Program-made: the position numbers and the translations under genes | In this document: in pieces, positions 11,851 to 22,667 of the stretch | Numbering within the stretch: the first letter of the stretch is position 1 | Layout of the letters: every line of letters starts with the position of its first letter | DNA from: Timema cristinae | Lineage: Eukaryota > Arthropoda > Insecta > Phasmatodea > Timematidae | Assembly (NCBI GenBank): GCA_039000515.1 | Contig: JBCFYV010000569.1 | Coordinates: 1 to 64,000, forward strand | Direction: 5' to 3' | Length of the DNA: 64,000 nt | Notes under the pieces: generated by a model | Database searches by the model: none | What the model saw: the letters and a program-made list of their open reading frames with translations, nothing else | What the model was told of the DNA's origin: nothing

Positions 11851-12775
11851 TGGCTACCCCTCCAGTAAGATTAGAAGGACGAGATGTCGACTTACAAAAA
11901 GCCATAGATCTTTTAATGACACAAACTCATGATTTAAAAGCAGAAAACGAAACTTTAAGGCAAGAACGTACAAACCATGCTGCTAATACGAGTCAGGGAA
12001 ACGAATCAATAACAGCCACCATGTATGTTAGGAATTTCTCTCTTATTCCTAGTATACCAGTATTTCAAGGCAGAACAGAGGATAGTGTGTATACCTTTTT
12101 CGCAAAGTTAGAACAGTCAGCATAACTATGTGGGTGCACTGATAGTGAAAAACTAGCAGTAGCCAAATTACGGGTTTCAGGTGAAGCACAGGATTTTACC
12201 TTGTCGCATAGTGAATGTAAGGAAGCTACGACCTATGAATCCCTGAAACAAGAGCTAGTAAAGAGTTTTAAGAGGAAGAATACTAATAGGTATTACCGAG
12301 AACAGTTGAACCGAAGCAAGCTACGTTCGGATGAAACTATAGAGCAATTCGCGGACAGAATAAGATAAATCAACGTCAATACGTATGATTTAGGGGAGAG
12401 TGAAGAGGGCAATTCTGCAATAAAGTTTGAGGCAGACCAGAGAGCGTTAGATGCTTTTCTAAATGGCTTGTCTGGGGAATTAGGTAGACTGACACGGCTT
12501 TCCAAACCTAAATCGTTCCAAGACGCAATAGAATCAGCAGTAGACATAGTAGGAATGGACCATCGACCAGATGAAGACAGACGAACTGAAAAACGTGTTT
12601 TCACGAGATACGCTTAGTTTAAATGTCACAAATGTAGGAGATACGATCATTTAGCTAAAACTTGTCCAGTAAACAAATTGGTTTGTTTCCATTGTCAGGC
12701 CAAGGGACATATAGCCAAGTTTTGTAGGAAAATGTTTGAAGGGAGGAAACCTCCCCCAAACGATCAAGGGATTGG
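11851..12775 (+). pseudogene. Gypsy gag with three in-frame stops
   Basis: The ATG at 11851 opens MATPPVRLEGRDVDLQ. The same frame runs to 12775 apart from stops at 12123 (TAA), 12366 (TAA) and 12616 (TAG). A retrotransposon Gag domain is visible from about 12030 (SIPVFQGRTEDSVYTFF) through NRYYREQLNRSK. Near the end are two CCHC knuckles, CHKCRRYDHLAKTC and CFHCQAKGHIAKFC, which bind genomic RNA in working elements. The three stops make it non-functional. Confidence 0.85.
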
Positions 12776-12778
12776 GCC

Positions 12779-13336
12779 ATGCCAAGACCCCCAGTCCAAA
12801 TAAAATTCATCCCTGTAACTTCCGCTGACAGTGAAGACTCTAGTGTAGAAGAGCTTATAGTTCTTGCAAACTATGAGGGAAAGCAATGCATGTTGTTAGT
12901 CGATACAGGAGCTCAAGTTTCAGTAATGTGGCAAGAAGTTGTGGGAAATAAGATTATTTCCGAGCCTAAGTACGAAATTGCAGGTCTAGGACGACGAAGA
13001 ATTTCAAATTTGGGAGAAAAATCTGTGACTATCAAGTTAAACCACGATAGCTATATAGGAAATGTACAGTTAGTAAATGCCAGTTGTCACCGCTCTGAGG
13101 GCATACTTGGGTTAGATTTATTGTTGAAAAACCAGGCGTCTATTAACGTAGAAAAACGGAAGTTGAACCTTCGTCATAAATCTTATGATTTAGGAACAAG
13201 AGCCGAAATAGGGCCCCAACGAACTAATGCAGTAGTAAATATGAGATTAGCTACCTCATCCTGCGCTGTGGAAATGGTTCAGGTTCTAGTACGTTTAATG
13301 CATGCTGAAGAAATGCCCCCGGGCGCAAGAAAATAA
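12779..13336 (+). CDS. Gypsy aspartic protease region
   Basis: An open 185-aa stretch with the retropepsin motif LLVDTGAQVSVM and a later GILGLDLL block that corresponds to the second hydrophobic motif. It would cleave Gag and Pol. It is followed, after a frame change at 13336-13435, by a 92-aa linker frame (13435-13713) that is also part of pol. It is probably a piece of a broken pol, not a free-standing gene. Confidence 0.85.
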   Translation: MPRPPVQIKFIPVTSADSEDSSVEELIVLANYEGKQCMLLVDTGAQVSVMWQEVVGNKIISEPKYEIAGLGRRRISNLGEKSVTIKLNHDSYIGNVQLVNASCHRSEGILGLDLLLKNQASINVEKRKLNLRHKSYDLGTRAEIGPQRTNAVVNMRLATSSCAVEMVQVLVRLMHAEEMPPGARK

Positions 13337-13434
13337 TCCAAGCTGAAGTTAAACTCCCAGAAGTTGTTGACAAAAAGTTACTTTTAGTAGAACCAGTTAT
13401 ACAAAGCGAGACACTGGAAGATAAACACTGTTAT

Positions 13435-13709
13435 GTGACTAGAAGTGTTAGTGTTGCCATAAAGGCGGGGAACAAGGTCAGAGTTCCTATAAGTGTTGTC
13501 AACATGAGCCCTGTGGCTGTCCAAATGCCACGAGGGGCGTTAATTGCTAGCGTTTGTTATGTAAATAAAGATGACGTAATCTGTTTTGGAAAAAACTCAA
13601 TTGGAAGTTTGTATGCCATGGAACATATATTACCTCAGGGTAAGGTCGAAATAAAGTTGTACGAGCTTGCGAGGTTAAGGAGACTACAAACCCTAAATTC
13701 GAAGCTGCA
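13435..13709 (+). pseudogene. Gypsy pol linker between protease and RT
   Basis: Open frame that continues pol between the protease and RT, with MPRGALIASV in the position of the short region that precedes RT in Gypsy elements. It is separated by frame changes at both sides, so it is a fragment. Confidence 0.6.
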
Positions 13710-14380
13710 TTGAATAAAAAACTAGATCACTTGTCAGAGGAAGATAAGAACATTTTGACGCCTATCTTACGAGAGTTTAAGGATATCTTTAGGGAAAAAG
13801 ATAATTTACCTGCTACTCAATTAGTACACCATCGAATACATACCGGAGATGCGAATCCTATATCTCAGAAACCATACAGATTACCTTATCACCAACGAGC
13901 CCTAGTTCAAGACATGGTTGAGAACCAGTTAAAGGCTGGATTTATCAAACCCAGGGAAATACATGATCCACCATGGAGCTCTCCTATAGTGATTGTAAAG
14001 AAGAAGTCTACAACAGGACAGCCAGAGTTTCGATTTTGTGTTGACTATAGACGTTTAAATGCAGTAACTACCCCAGACCTTCATCACCTACCTAATTTAG
14101 TGGAAACGATTGAAAACATGTCTAAGTGTAAAGTCTTTTGGTGCCTGGATATGACTAGTGGCTATACACAACTATGTGTTCATCCCGACGTCCAAGCTAA
14201 AACGTCTTTTATAACTACAACAGGGTTGTACAAATGTGTTAGAATGCCTTTTGGTTTCCAAAGACTGATGGATAGTATATTGTACGGGTTAACATCTACC
14301 CAAACACTAGTTTACCTAGATGACATAATAATATTTAGCCAGGACACGGTAGAACATGCTGAAAAACTGCAAGGTGTGTG
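13710..14380 (+). pseudogene. Gypsy reverse transcriptase, truncated
   Basis: Clear Ty3/Gypsy RT: HRIHTGDANPI, QKPYRLPYH, a WSSPIVIVKKK block, FRFCVDYRRLN, FWCLDMTSGYTQ with a catalytic Asp, MPFGFQRLMDS and the catalytic YLDDIIIF near 14311-14334. At MPFG-FQRLMD about seven residues normally found between FG and FQ are missing, a small in-frame deletion. The frame then runs into unrelated GC-rich sequence near 14375, so RT thumb, RNase H and most of integrase are absent. Confidence 0.9.
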
Positions 14381-14922
14381 GTGTGCCCACACCTCTCGTT
14401 GACCCATCCAATGCTGTGGGAGACCAAGTGTCTGCCCCCGTGGTCACCGGTGTCGTGGCTAGGGGTCTGCTCGCCAGAGTCGGGGCGCGATACGACAATT
14501 TGTTTTATAGGGGTTATACGAAGAATGTTGTCTAGTTGATGTTGTAACACAAGTCTTTATTCGTTACTCTGATTTTGTTTTCCCCCCCTTGGTTGGTCCG
14601 GTTACACAACTGTATATGGAAAGGAAACCCCATCTCCAATCCCGCGCATGATGGTATCGCGATCCCTGACCAGCTCTGTCCACGCCCGGAACCAAGAGCC
14701 AACGCTCGTGAACCACCGATCCGGCTCGACGTGAGTCCAAAAACCACTCTGAGCTCTCGAAGAACGAGCCTTGCAACCCCGACGAGTGAAGCGCGATGAG
14801 GTCGTGCGCAGCCAACCACGCATGGCAGAAAGAGGGAGGGGGAACGGGCAAACAGTTCTGCGCGAAGGCCCAAAGATATAATTGACAAGACACTCGGCAC
14901 AGTAGAAAATTGTCAAGAAGAA
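14375..14922. other. GC-rich foreign block replacing RNase H and integrase core
   Basis: About 540 bp, much richer in G+C than its surroundings, sits between RT and the integrase C-terminus. It starts with the small palindrome GTGTGGTGTGCCCACAC. Frames on both strands are open for about 60-120 aa, but I recognise no protein. It could be a solo LTR, a short non-autonomous element or filler at a deletion. I found no duplicated flanks. Confidence 0.55.
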
Positions 14923-14924
14923 AA

Positions 14925-15420
14925 ATCACCTAGCGTTCCAACAACAGGCGGCTCAGTATAACAAGAAGAGTGTTGTACCCAAATACAGAGTTGGGGACTT
15001 AGTATATCTTTCTAATCCAGTTCTAAAATGTGGTCAAATGAAGAAATTCCAACTCGAGTATAAAGGACCATATTTAGTGTTAGAAATGTTGTCACTGGTA
15101 ACAATTAAGGTACAGCTGCCCTTTCCCACTGTTATTGTTCACACAAATAGGGTTAAGCCATATTAGGGTAAGTTCTTCCCTGTACCTTGTAATAGCGACA
15201 TGAAGGTGTTGCCGAGAGGTCGTCCGTGGAAGACACCACTGGTTCCCGAGGACGCCAGTAGGTCACGTGGTGGCCCTAGCAGCCGTTCGAGGCTCGCTGC
15301 CGGTCGACCCCATCCAGTCACGCTGGAGAACCAGCCTGCCAAGAGGAAGAAGGTCACCCACCCCCCAACGTCATCGGAGTACCCCTCTCATTCGTATAAC
15401 CTCAGGAAGCGCCATTAAAA
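14925..15420 (+). pseudogene. Gypsy integrase C-terminal part
   Basis: From about 14930 the frame reads a typical integrase tail: AFQQQAAQYNKK, VPKYRVGDLVYLS and FQLEYKGPYLVLEML, then HTNRVKPY and a stop at about 15165. This is the GPY/F-type C-terminal region. Just downstream (15200-15418) is a basic, Ser/Pro-rich stretch ending SYNLRKRH, like the basic tail at the end of pol in env-bearing Gypsy elements. The catalytic core that should precede it is missing. Confidence 0.8.
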
Positions 15421-16590
15421 TGGTTGCTTTAGTGTTTTATTTTTATGTGTTTTCCAATGTGCTAAGTGAAGCGACAGAAATTAGGAAATTATCGAGTGGA
15501 GTCCTGTTTGAAAGGACAGGAAACCTAATATTATCTGATAACAGTTTTACAGTAGTGGTAGATTTCAATTTAATGGAATTAAATGTAGAAAACAGTAAAC
15601 TGTTCAATTTAGTAACTTCTATAATTAATGTTGAGTTGCCGGATGAGTTGATAGAAAATAATTCTTCATGGTATCAAAACTGGAAAACCGCCACTTAGCA
15701 AGTAACCGAAACCTATAAACTGTATCAACAAGAAATAACCAGTTTAAGGACGTGTTGCATAATAAACCTAAAAAAAACAAAAGGGCTTGGATTGACTTTG
15801 GAGGTAAAATTCTCAAAACTATTTTTGGCACTTTAGATTCTGATGATTTGTATGAAATTAATCAAAAACTTGAATATTTGGACCAAGATGTTGATGATGT
15901 TGTTTCTAATTTGAATAGGCATATTTTATTAATGAAAAATTTAGAATATAGAGTTACCAACAATTCAAAATTCATCCAACAACTTGCTAAGGAATATCTC
16001 TATCATTTCAATGTTATTTATAGTGAGCTCAGTAAATGTGTGGATGGACTATTAAACTCTATACATGTAATTAACTCTCACATTGATTTAAACAATTTAT
16101 TGCTTTGGGTATGTGAATGTATGTTAAATGCTAGTAACTGTAACATGAGTAGCAGTGATTTCAAAGTATTAGCTTCAGTTCATGGTACATTGTATTTTCA
16201 AAATAATTTGCCCTTGATGTATATTCCAAATCTAGGAAACTTAAGTTTCGAATCAAATTTAAATATTCCTGAAAATGTTAATTTTTCTAGGGAACTAGTG
16301 AACGAGATTGATGCCTTTGTTAAGTAATCGATTAATCCAGTTGATTTTAATCAAGTAGTAGAGAAAATTAGGGCCCATAGCTTAAGGGAAAGTCCTAGAC
16401 CTTTGCCTATAATCTTAGGCTCAACTATCACACGTCCTGTTGTATTGGTTATTATTGTAGCTGTAGTAGTCTTTAATTTTAAAGGGTCATTAGTTAAATG
16501 TTTTAGTAGGCCTGCTTCTAACATTGTACCCTCCATACCTACGCAGGCACAGTCTATTGTAGTTATCCTGCCAGACTTATCTAATAACTA
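15420..16590 (+). pseudogene. Gypsy env-like glycoprotein gene, frameshifted
   Basis: It starts at an ATG with a hydrophobic signal-like N-terminus. The first frame stops near 15698 and a second runs from about 15752 to 16327. The second has a basic cleavage-like stretch (KKNKRA) just before a Gly/Phe/Ile-rich segment, then a long helical region. A hydrophobic transmembrane-like segment (VVLVIIVAVVV) lies in a third piece near 16435-16485. The arrangement matches the baculovirus-F/errantivirus class of envelope proteins. The frame breaks and short length make it non-functional in this copy. Confidence 0.75.
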
Positions 16591-16652
16591 GTGTTAAGGG
16601 TAGTCACCACCTAAGTCAAATAAGTGTCTCATAAATGTTCCACTTATTTTTC

Positions 16653-16664
16653 AGGGGGGGAGGG
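16653..16664 (+). other. Gypsy polypurine tract
   Basis: AGGGGGGGAGGG lies directly before the TGTAAT start of the 3' LTR, as expected for the plus-strand primer. Confidence 0.85.
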
Positions 16665-17261
16665 TGTAATGTAAGAGCATAATAATGTAAGGTTTGTTCT
16701 GGCAGGAGGTTGGCCAACGCTTGTCCATTCCCTTGGAAGTCACAAGTATTGGGTTGCCTTCCTGTTGAGAACAGCCTCTAGCTCATATAGCTTCATCCTG
16801 TTGACGAGCGAATACTGGCGATGAATGGACTTTGGACTCGTGAGAACGGGGATCGACTTGTGATGTGTGTGAGAAGAACACACGTGGTTGTTGTTTGGCA
16901 GCGATGCTGTAAGGATGGGTAGTCGGCTCGCTGATAGAGAAGGAACGAGTTAACATGTAGTCTGGTGGGTTCACCCGGACGGAGAGTCGATCCCGGGTCC
17001 CTAAGTAGTGTCATGGATCCCGTTGTCGTGAGTGTTCCCTCGTCAGGGGGAATTTCATAATATCAATGTAGTAGCGTAGTAACTGTTTTGAGAAATAAAC
17101 AGATGTTTGGGATAAACTCGCGAGTCTCATTTCCCACATACCATCAATCCCAACCCCTACCACTCGGGGTCCATCCTGCCCATGTAACCCCCCCTAGGGT
17201 GTCCCGGCAGTATAGTAGTTAGGGTTGGCTACCGGACACCCAAATAATAAGGGAAGTTACA
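16665..17261 (+). repeat. Gypsy 3' LTR
   Basis: Starts TGTAATGTAAGAGC directly after the polypurine tract and ends AAGGGAAGTTACA, giving matched TGTAA/TTACA ends. AATAAA at 17094-17099 is a plausible polyadenylation signal. No second copy was found in the window. Confidence 0.8.
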
Positions 17262-19380
17262 GGAAGGAATTATTTGGTTACGTGTGGAAGAAGATCAAAC
17301 TTAATTCTAATTACGATTAAAAACAAACTACAGATATCTGAAAATCACTTAAAATTTCTGAGCCATTCAATAAATAACTATATTTTCCTTCTAGAGGCCC
17401 ACTCTAAATAGCTTTTGGGTAGTTTTAATTTTAAAAAATTGAAACGAGAACGACTCTGAATAGTTTTAAAGATAATTAAATTTTCAAAAATTTTCCAGTA
17501 GAGGCCCAGTCCAAATAGCTTCTAGAGGCATCTAATTTTCAAATGACTGTAGGAGCTCACACCAAATAATTTCAGGTTAATTTAATTTTCAAAATTTAAT
17601 TCGGCAAAAAATTATATACAAATAGGGTCTAGACTCTAGAGGAATCCAATTTTTAAAAACTTGCTAAAGGATGACCACTTCAAATAGTTTATAGAGGACT
17701 CTAATTTAAAAAGATTCCAGATGAGAACCAGGTTATTAACATTTATGAGAAAGCGCATCCGAGCTCCTATTTCTTCTTTTTTTAATTTACCTACCCTCCC
17801 TTCCCCCATTTATACAATACAAATAGATTTCTACGAACAGTGCAGAATAGCTTTACCTATAAAATAAAAATAGAGTATAACTTGTAATGATTATTAACAG
17901 TGAAAAAAATTGTATTTTATAATCCATCCTCTTTATCGTGTTCTTACTATACATTACGAGAAATTAAAGCATAAAAAGGTACTACCCATGAAAATGTATA
18001 GATTTCAACTAGCTTAAATATTTATCCTGGGTTTAAAATGTTACCGCGGAAGGACCATGAGACCATCCTATTAGTTGAGCCCTCTATCCCACTTCCAAAG
18101 AGCTCCCGGAGCCCCATCTTACAGTTTTAAAAACTACTGGGTTTACTTTCTTGTATTCATACTGAAAATAGGATTTTTTTTAACTAGGAGTGGTGATTAA
18201 AACCTGTATGATTTATCATTAAAATATTGTTAAAATAGGCATATGGTTTTATGAATAGACAAATAATTAATTAATATATATTTAAACTTAAAAATATTTT
18301 TGTATAGCCAACTAGTATTATGATTGGGAGTTTTTGACATACAACATTTAGTTTGTGTCCAGTGTATACATCAGTAGCGTAATCAGTATTTAAAGTTTGA
18401 GATGGCTTGACTACCTAATGAAAGGACACACAAATAGGGATACTTCAAAAAATCTTTACATTCTATTCTACATTTTAGTTACTAAATTATTAAATTATAT
18501 TTGATTTAAAATACCCCGTTTTGCCCTTCCTACCAGGTTCTTAATGTACTGAGCATTATGGCCAAGAAACCCATTGATAAAAAATCCTGCTTATATTCTG
18601 AACAGGTAGTAAGACTCGGTGATAAAAAAAATATAAAAGTATTGCATATAAAGAATAATCACTTTAACATTTAAAACAGCTTCTATGATCATCCAGGGTT
18701 TAGTATTTGCCTGAGTTGAGAACCCCCCCTGCACCTACGTTTTCAAATAAATTCCAGACACCCCACCTAAGAACAAACAATAATGTGAGTGAAACTAAAT
18801 AATATAAATTATTGTAGAAAAAGATTGGAATAAAGAGTTTCAAAGTTTACCAACGAACACATAAAAATGTGAAAATGTAGCACCAATATTCACTAAGTTT
18901 TGTTAATATAAGTGGTTTATTTTAATTGTTACGTAGCCAAATGTATTGTTCTAGTTTTTTTATTCATTTATTAGTTTAGGTTCTTTCGTCTGTCTTTACA
19001 AATTATTATATCTTACTGAGAAATGTTTTTTTCTTGCATCTTAGCTAATTCCATGCAATAAATATTATTGTAGCATACAAATAATCTTATCTAGGGATGT
19101 TCAAGTATTATACGTAGGAACATTTGGGGGGTGAAGAGGAATTTGAACTTAACTTATTTTTTATGACAAGGGGCAAGGAAGGGTCAGATAAATGCTTATG
19201 TAAAACAGAGAGAGACACCGACAAGAATGTAATTACCAGTTTAATACAGTAAATTTAAATTCATTGTGCAACAATGTTTATTCTGAATTATTTCACACCT
19301 CTACGTTAATAATTACAAGCAATTTATAAATCGCTTAAATAACCAGTTTTTTTCCTGTAAACAAATATAAAATAAGTTGA
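17262..19380. other. AT-rich DNA, no gene seen
   Basis: Apart from a degenerate tandem repeat at 17380-17730, I see no coding sequence. Confidence 0.55.
17380..17730. repeat. Degenerate tandem repeat (TAGAGGCCCA...CCAAATAG)
   Basis: Phrases like GAGGCCCACTCTAAATAGC recur near 17393, 17504, 17550 and 17668, each followed by an AGAGGMMTCTAATTTT-like block. About four diverged copies of a 50-110-bp unit. Confidence 0.55.
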
Positions 19381-19384
19381 CAAA

Positions 19385-20262
19385 TATACGTAAGCAAGAG
19401 AGGGGGTTTTGGAAAATTATTACGTGAGCAAGAGAGAGAGGGGTTCGGAAATTATTACGTAAGCAAGAAAGAGGGGTTTGGAAAATATTACGTGAGCAAG
19501 AGAGAGGGGTTCGGAAAATATTACGTGAACAAGAGAGGGGGGTTCAGAAAATATTATGTGAGCAAGAGAGAGGTTCGGAAAATATTACGTAAGCAATAAA
19601 GAGGGGTTCGGAAAATATTATGTAAGCAAGAGAGAGGGGTTCGGAAAATATTATGTGAGCAAAGAGGGGTTTCAGAAAATATTACGTGAGCAAGAGGGGG
19701 GTAGGAATATATTATGTGATCAAGAGAGGGGGGTTCTGAAAATATTACGTGAGCAAGAGAGGTGGGTTTGGAAAATATTACATGAGCAAGAGAGAGGTGT
19801 TAAGAAATTATTACGTGAGCAAGAGAGGGGGTTTCAGAAAATATTACTTGAGCAAGATGGGGGTAGGAATATATTATATGATCAAGAGAGGGGGGTTCGG
19901 AAAATATTACGTGAGCAAGAGAGGGGAGTTCGGAAAATATTACGAAAGCAAGAGAGAGGGGTTTGTAAAATATTACGTGAGCAAGAGAAAGGGGGGTTCG
20001 AAAAATATTACGTGAGCAAGAGAGGGGAGTTCGGAAAATATTACGTAAGCAAGAGAGGGTGGGCTAGGAAAATATTACGTAAGCAAGAAAGGGGAGGTTG
20101 GAAAATATTACGTAAGCAAGAGAGAGGGGTTTGTAAAATATTACGTAAGCAAGAGAGGGGGTTCATAAAATATTACGTGAGTAAAAGAGGGGGTTTCGGA
20201 AAATATTACATGAGCATTAGAGGGGGGTTCAGAAAATTATATGTGAGCAAGAGAGTAAGTTG
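19385..20262 (+). repeat. Minisatellite, about 33-bp unit, roughly 25 copies
   Basis: The unit is close to ATTACGTGAGCAAGAGAGGGGGGTTCGGAAAAT, strongly purine-biased on the plus strand. Many copies keep a length divisible by three, so long frames run through it: 202 aa at 19655-20263 repeats an 11-residue phrase like KILREQERGVR. There is no start context, flanking exon or known domain, so I treat the frames as by-products of the repeat. Confidence 0.92.
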
Positions 20263-20527
20263 AGGTGCTAGCTTTTTTTCGCTTACAATGGGACCTGGGT
20301 GTTCAAAATAGCCAAAAATGTGCTTCAGTAATATCTGAATACCGCCTTATCTGTATCGGTCCCACAAACAAGTAGGACTTGGGTACTTTACTCTGTGAAC
20401 AGTTAATCCTTGTTGAAAGGAGACTAACTTAAAAAGGCTAGCTATCCCGTAATTCTTAAACTTTTGGCAACATAACGAAGGGAATCCATGTTTCAGTTTT
20501 CAAGCGTAACGTTTGTATTCATTTTGG

Positions 20528-21165
20528 AGTAGTTCGATTGGTGTTTCGCTCCACTACGTGACACCGCGAGATAATATTGTGATGTTCCTTTATTTACCGT
20601 TATTCCCCCCTCCCCCTGCTCCTGAACGCCTTTTCCCCTCCCCTACAGACCTCCTCTCCACTCCCTCGCCTACAAACCCGGACATGTTGGTTCTTGATGA
20701 TTAATTATTAATGATTGTTAATTTATTATTGTTAATTGATTATTGTGAATTAATTATTGTTAATTGTTAATTAATTAATTTGTAGAATTGAGGTGTTGGA
20801 GTTTTTATTCATTAATTAGGGCATTGTAGTTTATTTGTTGGAGCATGCTGGCATCAGTGGCTCGCCCTGTGTTGTTTGAGCACCTTACTCTCCCATTATA
20901 GGGTGTCGACTGACGGCCAAACGTATTCGTACAAGGCCTCTCCCTCACTTCCCCACTTGGTTGACACGGGAATCCTCCCTCGGTCATTGATAAGGTCGCT
21001 GTAGTTTATTAGAGCCTCGCACTACGGCTGACAGGCCTAGAATGAGCATTAGTTTTACCACCACCATGGAATGTCCCGGAACAAGCAGCACGAACCTCGC
21101 GCGATGGCTTTCGGTGGTAGAGTGTGATAAATGGTTCCCCTTCTTTTCACGTCTCCCTCTTCTTA
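20528..21165 (+). repeat. Left inverted repeat of the 13.8-kb element
   Basis: Matches 33864-34311 in inverse. Shared blocks include CCACTACGTGACACCGCGAGAT (left) against the CTACGTCATACCGCGAGATA form, GAGGTGTTGG...TTTTATTCATT, GTAGTTTATTAGA, CCATGGAATGTCCCGGAAC and AAATGGTTCCCC. The left copy is longer because of extra sequence near 20830-21010, where GTAGTTTATT occurs twice. Confidence 0.75.
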
Positions 21166-21181
21166 GAGATATGTGTCACAA

Positions 21182-21400
21182 CCCTGGTGCCAGTCTGGTG
21201 GGTCGAAGAGACAAGTCAGGTCAAGAATAGATCATGACCTCGGCAACCTGTGTTTTCCGTGGCACCAGTATGTCAGCCCTACAAGACGAGTTGATACATG
21301 AATAGATATTGAGGTCATTGACCAGGGCAGAGGGTTTTCCCTGGCGCCATGTTCCCGGGCAGACAAGACACGTCGAGACAAGAATAGATCGTGACACTGT
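21182..21400 (+). repeat. Three tandem repeats of about 80 bp upstream of a TATA box
   Basis: Units start at 21182 (CCCTGGTGCCAG), 21257 (CCGTGGCACCAG) and 21339 (CCCTGGCGCCAT). Each ends with an AATAGAT core: AAGAATAGATCATGACC, ATGAATAGATATTGAGG and AAGAATAGATCGTGACA. A single inverted form, GCGATCTATTCCTG, sits near the right inverted repeat at about 33790. Their place just before a promoter suggests repeated regulatory or replication sites. Confidence 0.7.
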
Positions 21401-21446
21401 TGTTGTTCTTCTTCTTATACCATGTGACGTCGATAGAGGGGGTGGG

Positions 21447-21453
21447 TATAAAG
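21447..21453 (+). promoter_or_regulatory. TATA box
   Basis: TATAAAG lies 58 bp upstream of the ATG at 21505, a sensible distance for a pol II core promoter driving the next gene. Confidence 0.6.
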
Positions 21454-21504
21454 AGGGGCGCCCACTTATTTGTCTATTTATAAGCGTTTGTAGATCAGTT
21501 CAAG

Positions 21505-21794
21505 ATGGCCAAGCTACAGCAGCAGGTAAATATTGTTGATGTAGTGCAGACCGTAAAATTGTGTGATCTAACCGTAGATCAAAAGTACTCGGTGGATAAA
21601 TTAAAAGCGGTCAATACAAAGTTCGGGAGATGCCTAATAGCCTATCTAGAGGCGAGTTTTGTATATATTTACCCTGTCGTTTTGGTACTATAACAGATAA
21701 AGACGTGTGTGAATTTAATAAAGAAAAACTCGTATTTATCTGTGCCAGAGTAAGGCCCGGTTCACCTACCATTGTGAACTTTGAACGCGTTTAA
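21505..21794 (+). pseudogene. Small protein with a VNTKFG motif, frameshifted
   Basis: The ATG at 21505 opens MAKLQQQVNIVDVVQ and leads to KLKAVNTKFGRCLIAYLE. A frame change near 21660-21675 moves the reading to a second frame with a short CRFGTITDKDV stretch that ends at TAA 21792-21794. The VxTKFG phrase followed by a hydrophobic strand and a later pattern of about 90-95 aa resembles a small, possibly OB-fold-like protein family I have seen in repeat-rich invertebrate genomes. I cannot name it or assign a function. It follows a TATA box and the 80-bp repeats, so it was probably an expressed element gene. Confidence 0.55.
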
Positions 21795-22073
21795 GAAACG
21801 GTGTAGTTAACAACAACGACAACATAGGGCAGCGGAGCAGTTAATAGATGTGCATCGTGGACCCTAAAGAACGTTTAGCTCCCGGGTACGCTCACCATGC
21901 TTAGATCCGGGTATATTAATTAAATGTTTGTTGGTCATTAGATTGAGAGACGTGCCTATATGACGGTAGAGAATGTTCACAGTGGGTTGGTGAATGATAG
22001 ACATGTAATTTACAAAATAGAGGATTGATGCTACATCGAGTTTTGCGATTCTACATGTCACACGGTAAGAGCG

Positions 22074-22667
22074 ACTGAAGTAGTACCCTACGAGGGAATC
22101 GAAGAGACTTACATGTGTGATATGACGTGCACCGTTTACAATTTCCGCAAAGGGGACGTTGTGGCTGTGTTGCCACGCCCGCCAACACCACCCTTCCGAG
22201 TTTCACACTAACCGCCACCGTCCTTCATGACGCCACCGCCTCCGCCCCCAGAGTCACCCGAGTACCCATCACCAAAGTCGTCTACCTACCCGGCATCAGA
22301 GCCACCCGAGTACCCCCCATCAGAGTTGTCTACCTACCAGGCATCTGATTCACCAGCATACCAGCCGTCAGACTCGTCCGCCTACTTGTCAGAAAAGTCA
22401 CCTACGTGCCCGCCACCCCCGGAGGAGGAAGTAAAGTCCGAAGAACCCGTAAATCTCGAAGATTTAACAATGTACAAAAATTATTCAAATGTTAAAATTA
22501 TAGGTGAAACGCCCGACGACTACATACTTGGTCTGGGCAGTTTCGGTAACGTTTTCCTTCCAAAGTTAATCTATTATTTGGATTGGAAGCTATTTAAATC
22601 TAAAGCACGCTGTATGATATATCTCGAAGGACAAAGTGTGATGTTTAAAAGTGAATTAATAAAATAG
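22074..22667 (+). pseudogene. Pro/Ser/Tyr-rich repeat protein, broken
   Basis: Not recognised. A first frame ends near 22211 and includes YMCDMTCTVYNFRKGDVV. The main open frame (22227-22667, 146 aa) starts with a Pro run and continues with about six repeats of a 10-12-residue phrase such as SPEYPSPKSSTYP and ESPEYP/PPEYPP. A Glu-rich linker follows, then a folded-looking C-terminus with NYSNVKIIGETPDDYILGLG. The repeats look like a flexible, possibly phosphorylated linker. The true start is unclear. Confidence 0.5.

Larger units (their letters stand above)
11462..17261 (+). mobile_element. Decayed Ty3/Gypsy element with an env-like gene
   Basis: The order is primer-binding-like site (TTGGTGACAG near 11476, directly after TTACA), gag, protease, RT, a foreign GC-rich block, integrase C-terminus, env-like gene, polypurine tract and a 597-bp 3' LTR. 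Gag has three stops, RT a small deletion, and RNase H plus most of integrase are gone. The env-like gene and two zinc knuckles suggest an errantivirus-like or related env-bearing lineage. A matching 5' LTR was not found, so the copy is truncated or rearranged at its left end. Confidence 0.85.

Noticed and set aside
14532..14929. Overlapping open frames of 104-122 aa on the minus strand and 74 aa on the plus strand
   Set aside because: All arise from the GC-rich foreign block; they overlap in different frames and none has a known motif.
19655..20263. 202-aa open frame of 11-residue repeats
   Set aside because: It is the minisatellite read in one frame, without start context, exon boundaries or homology.
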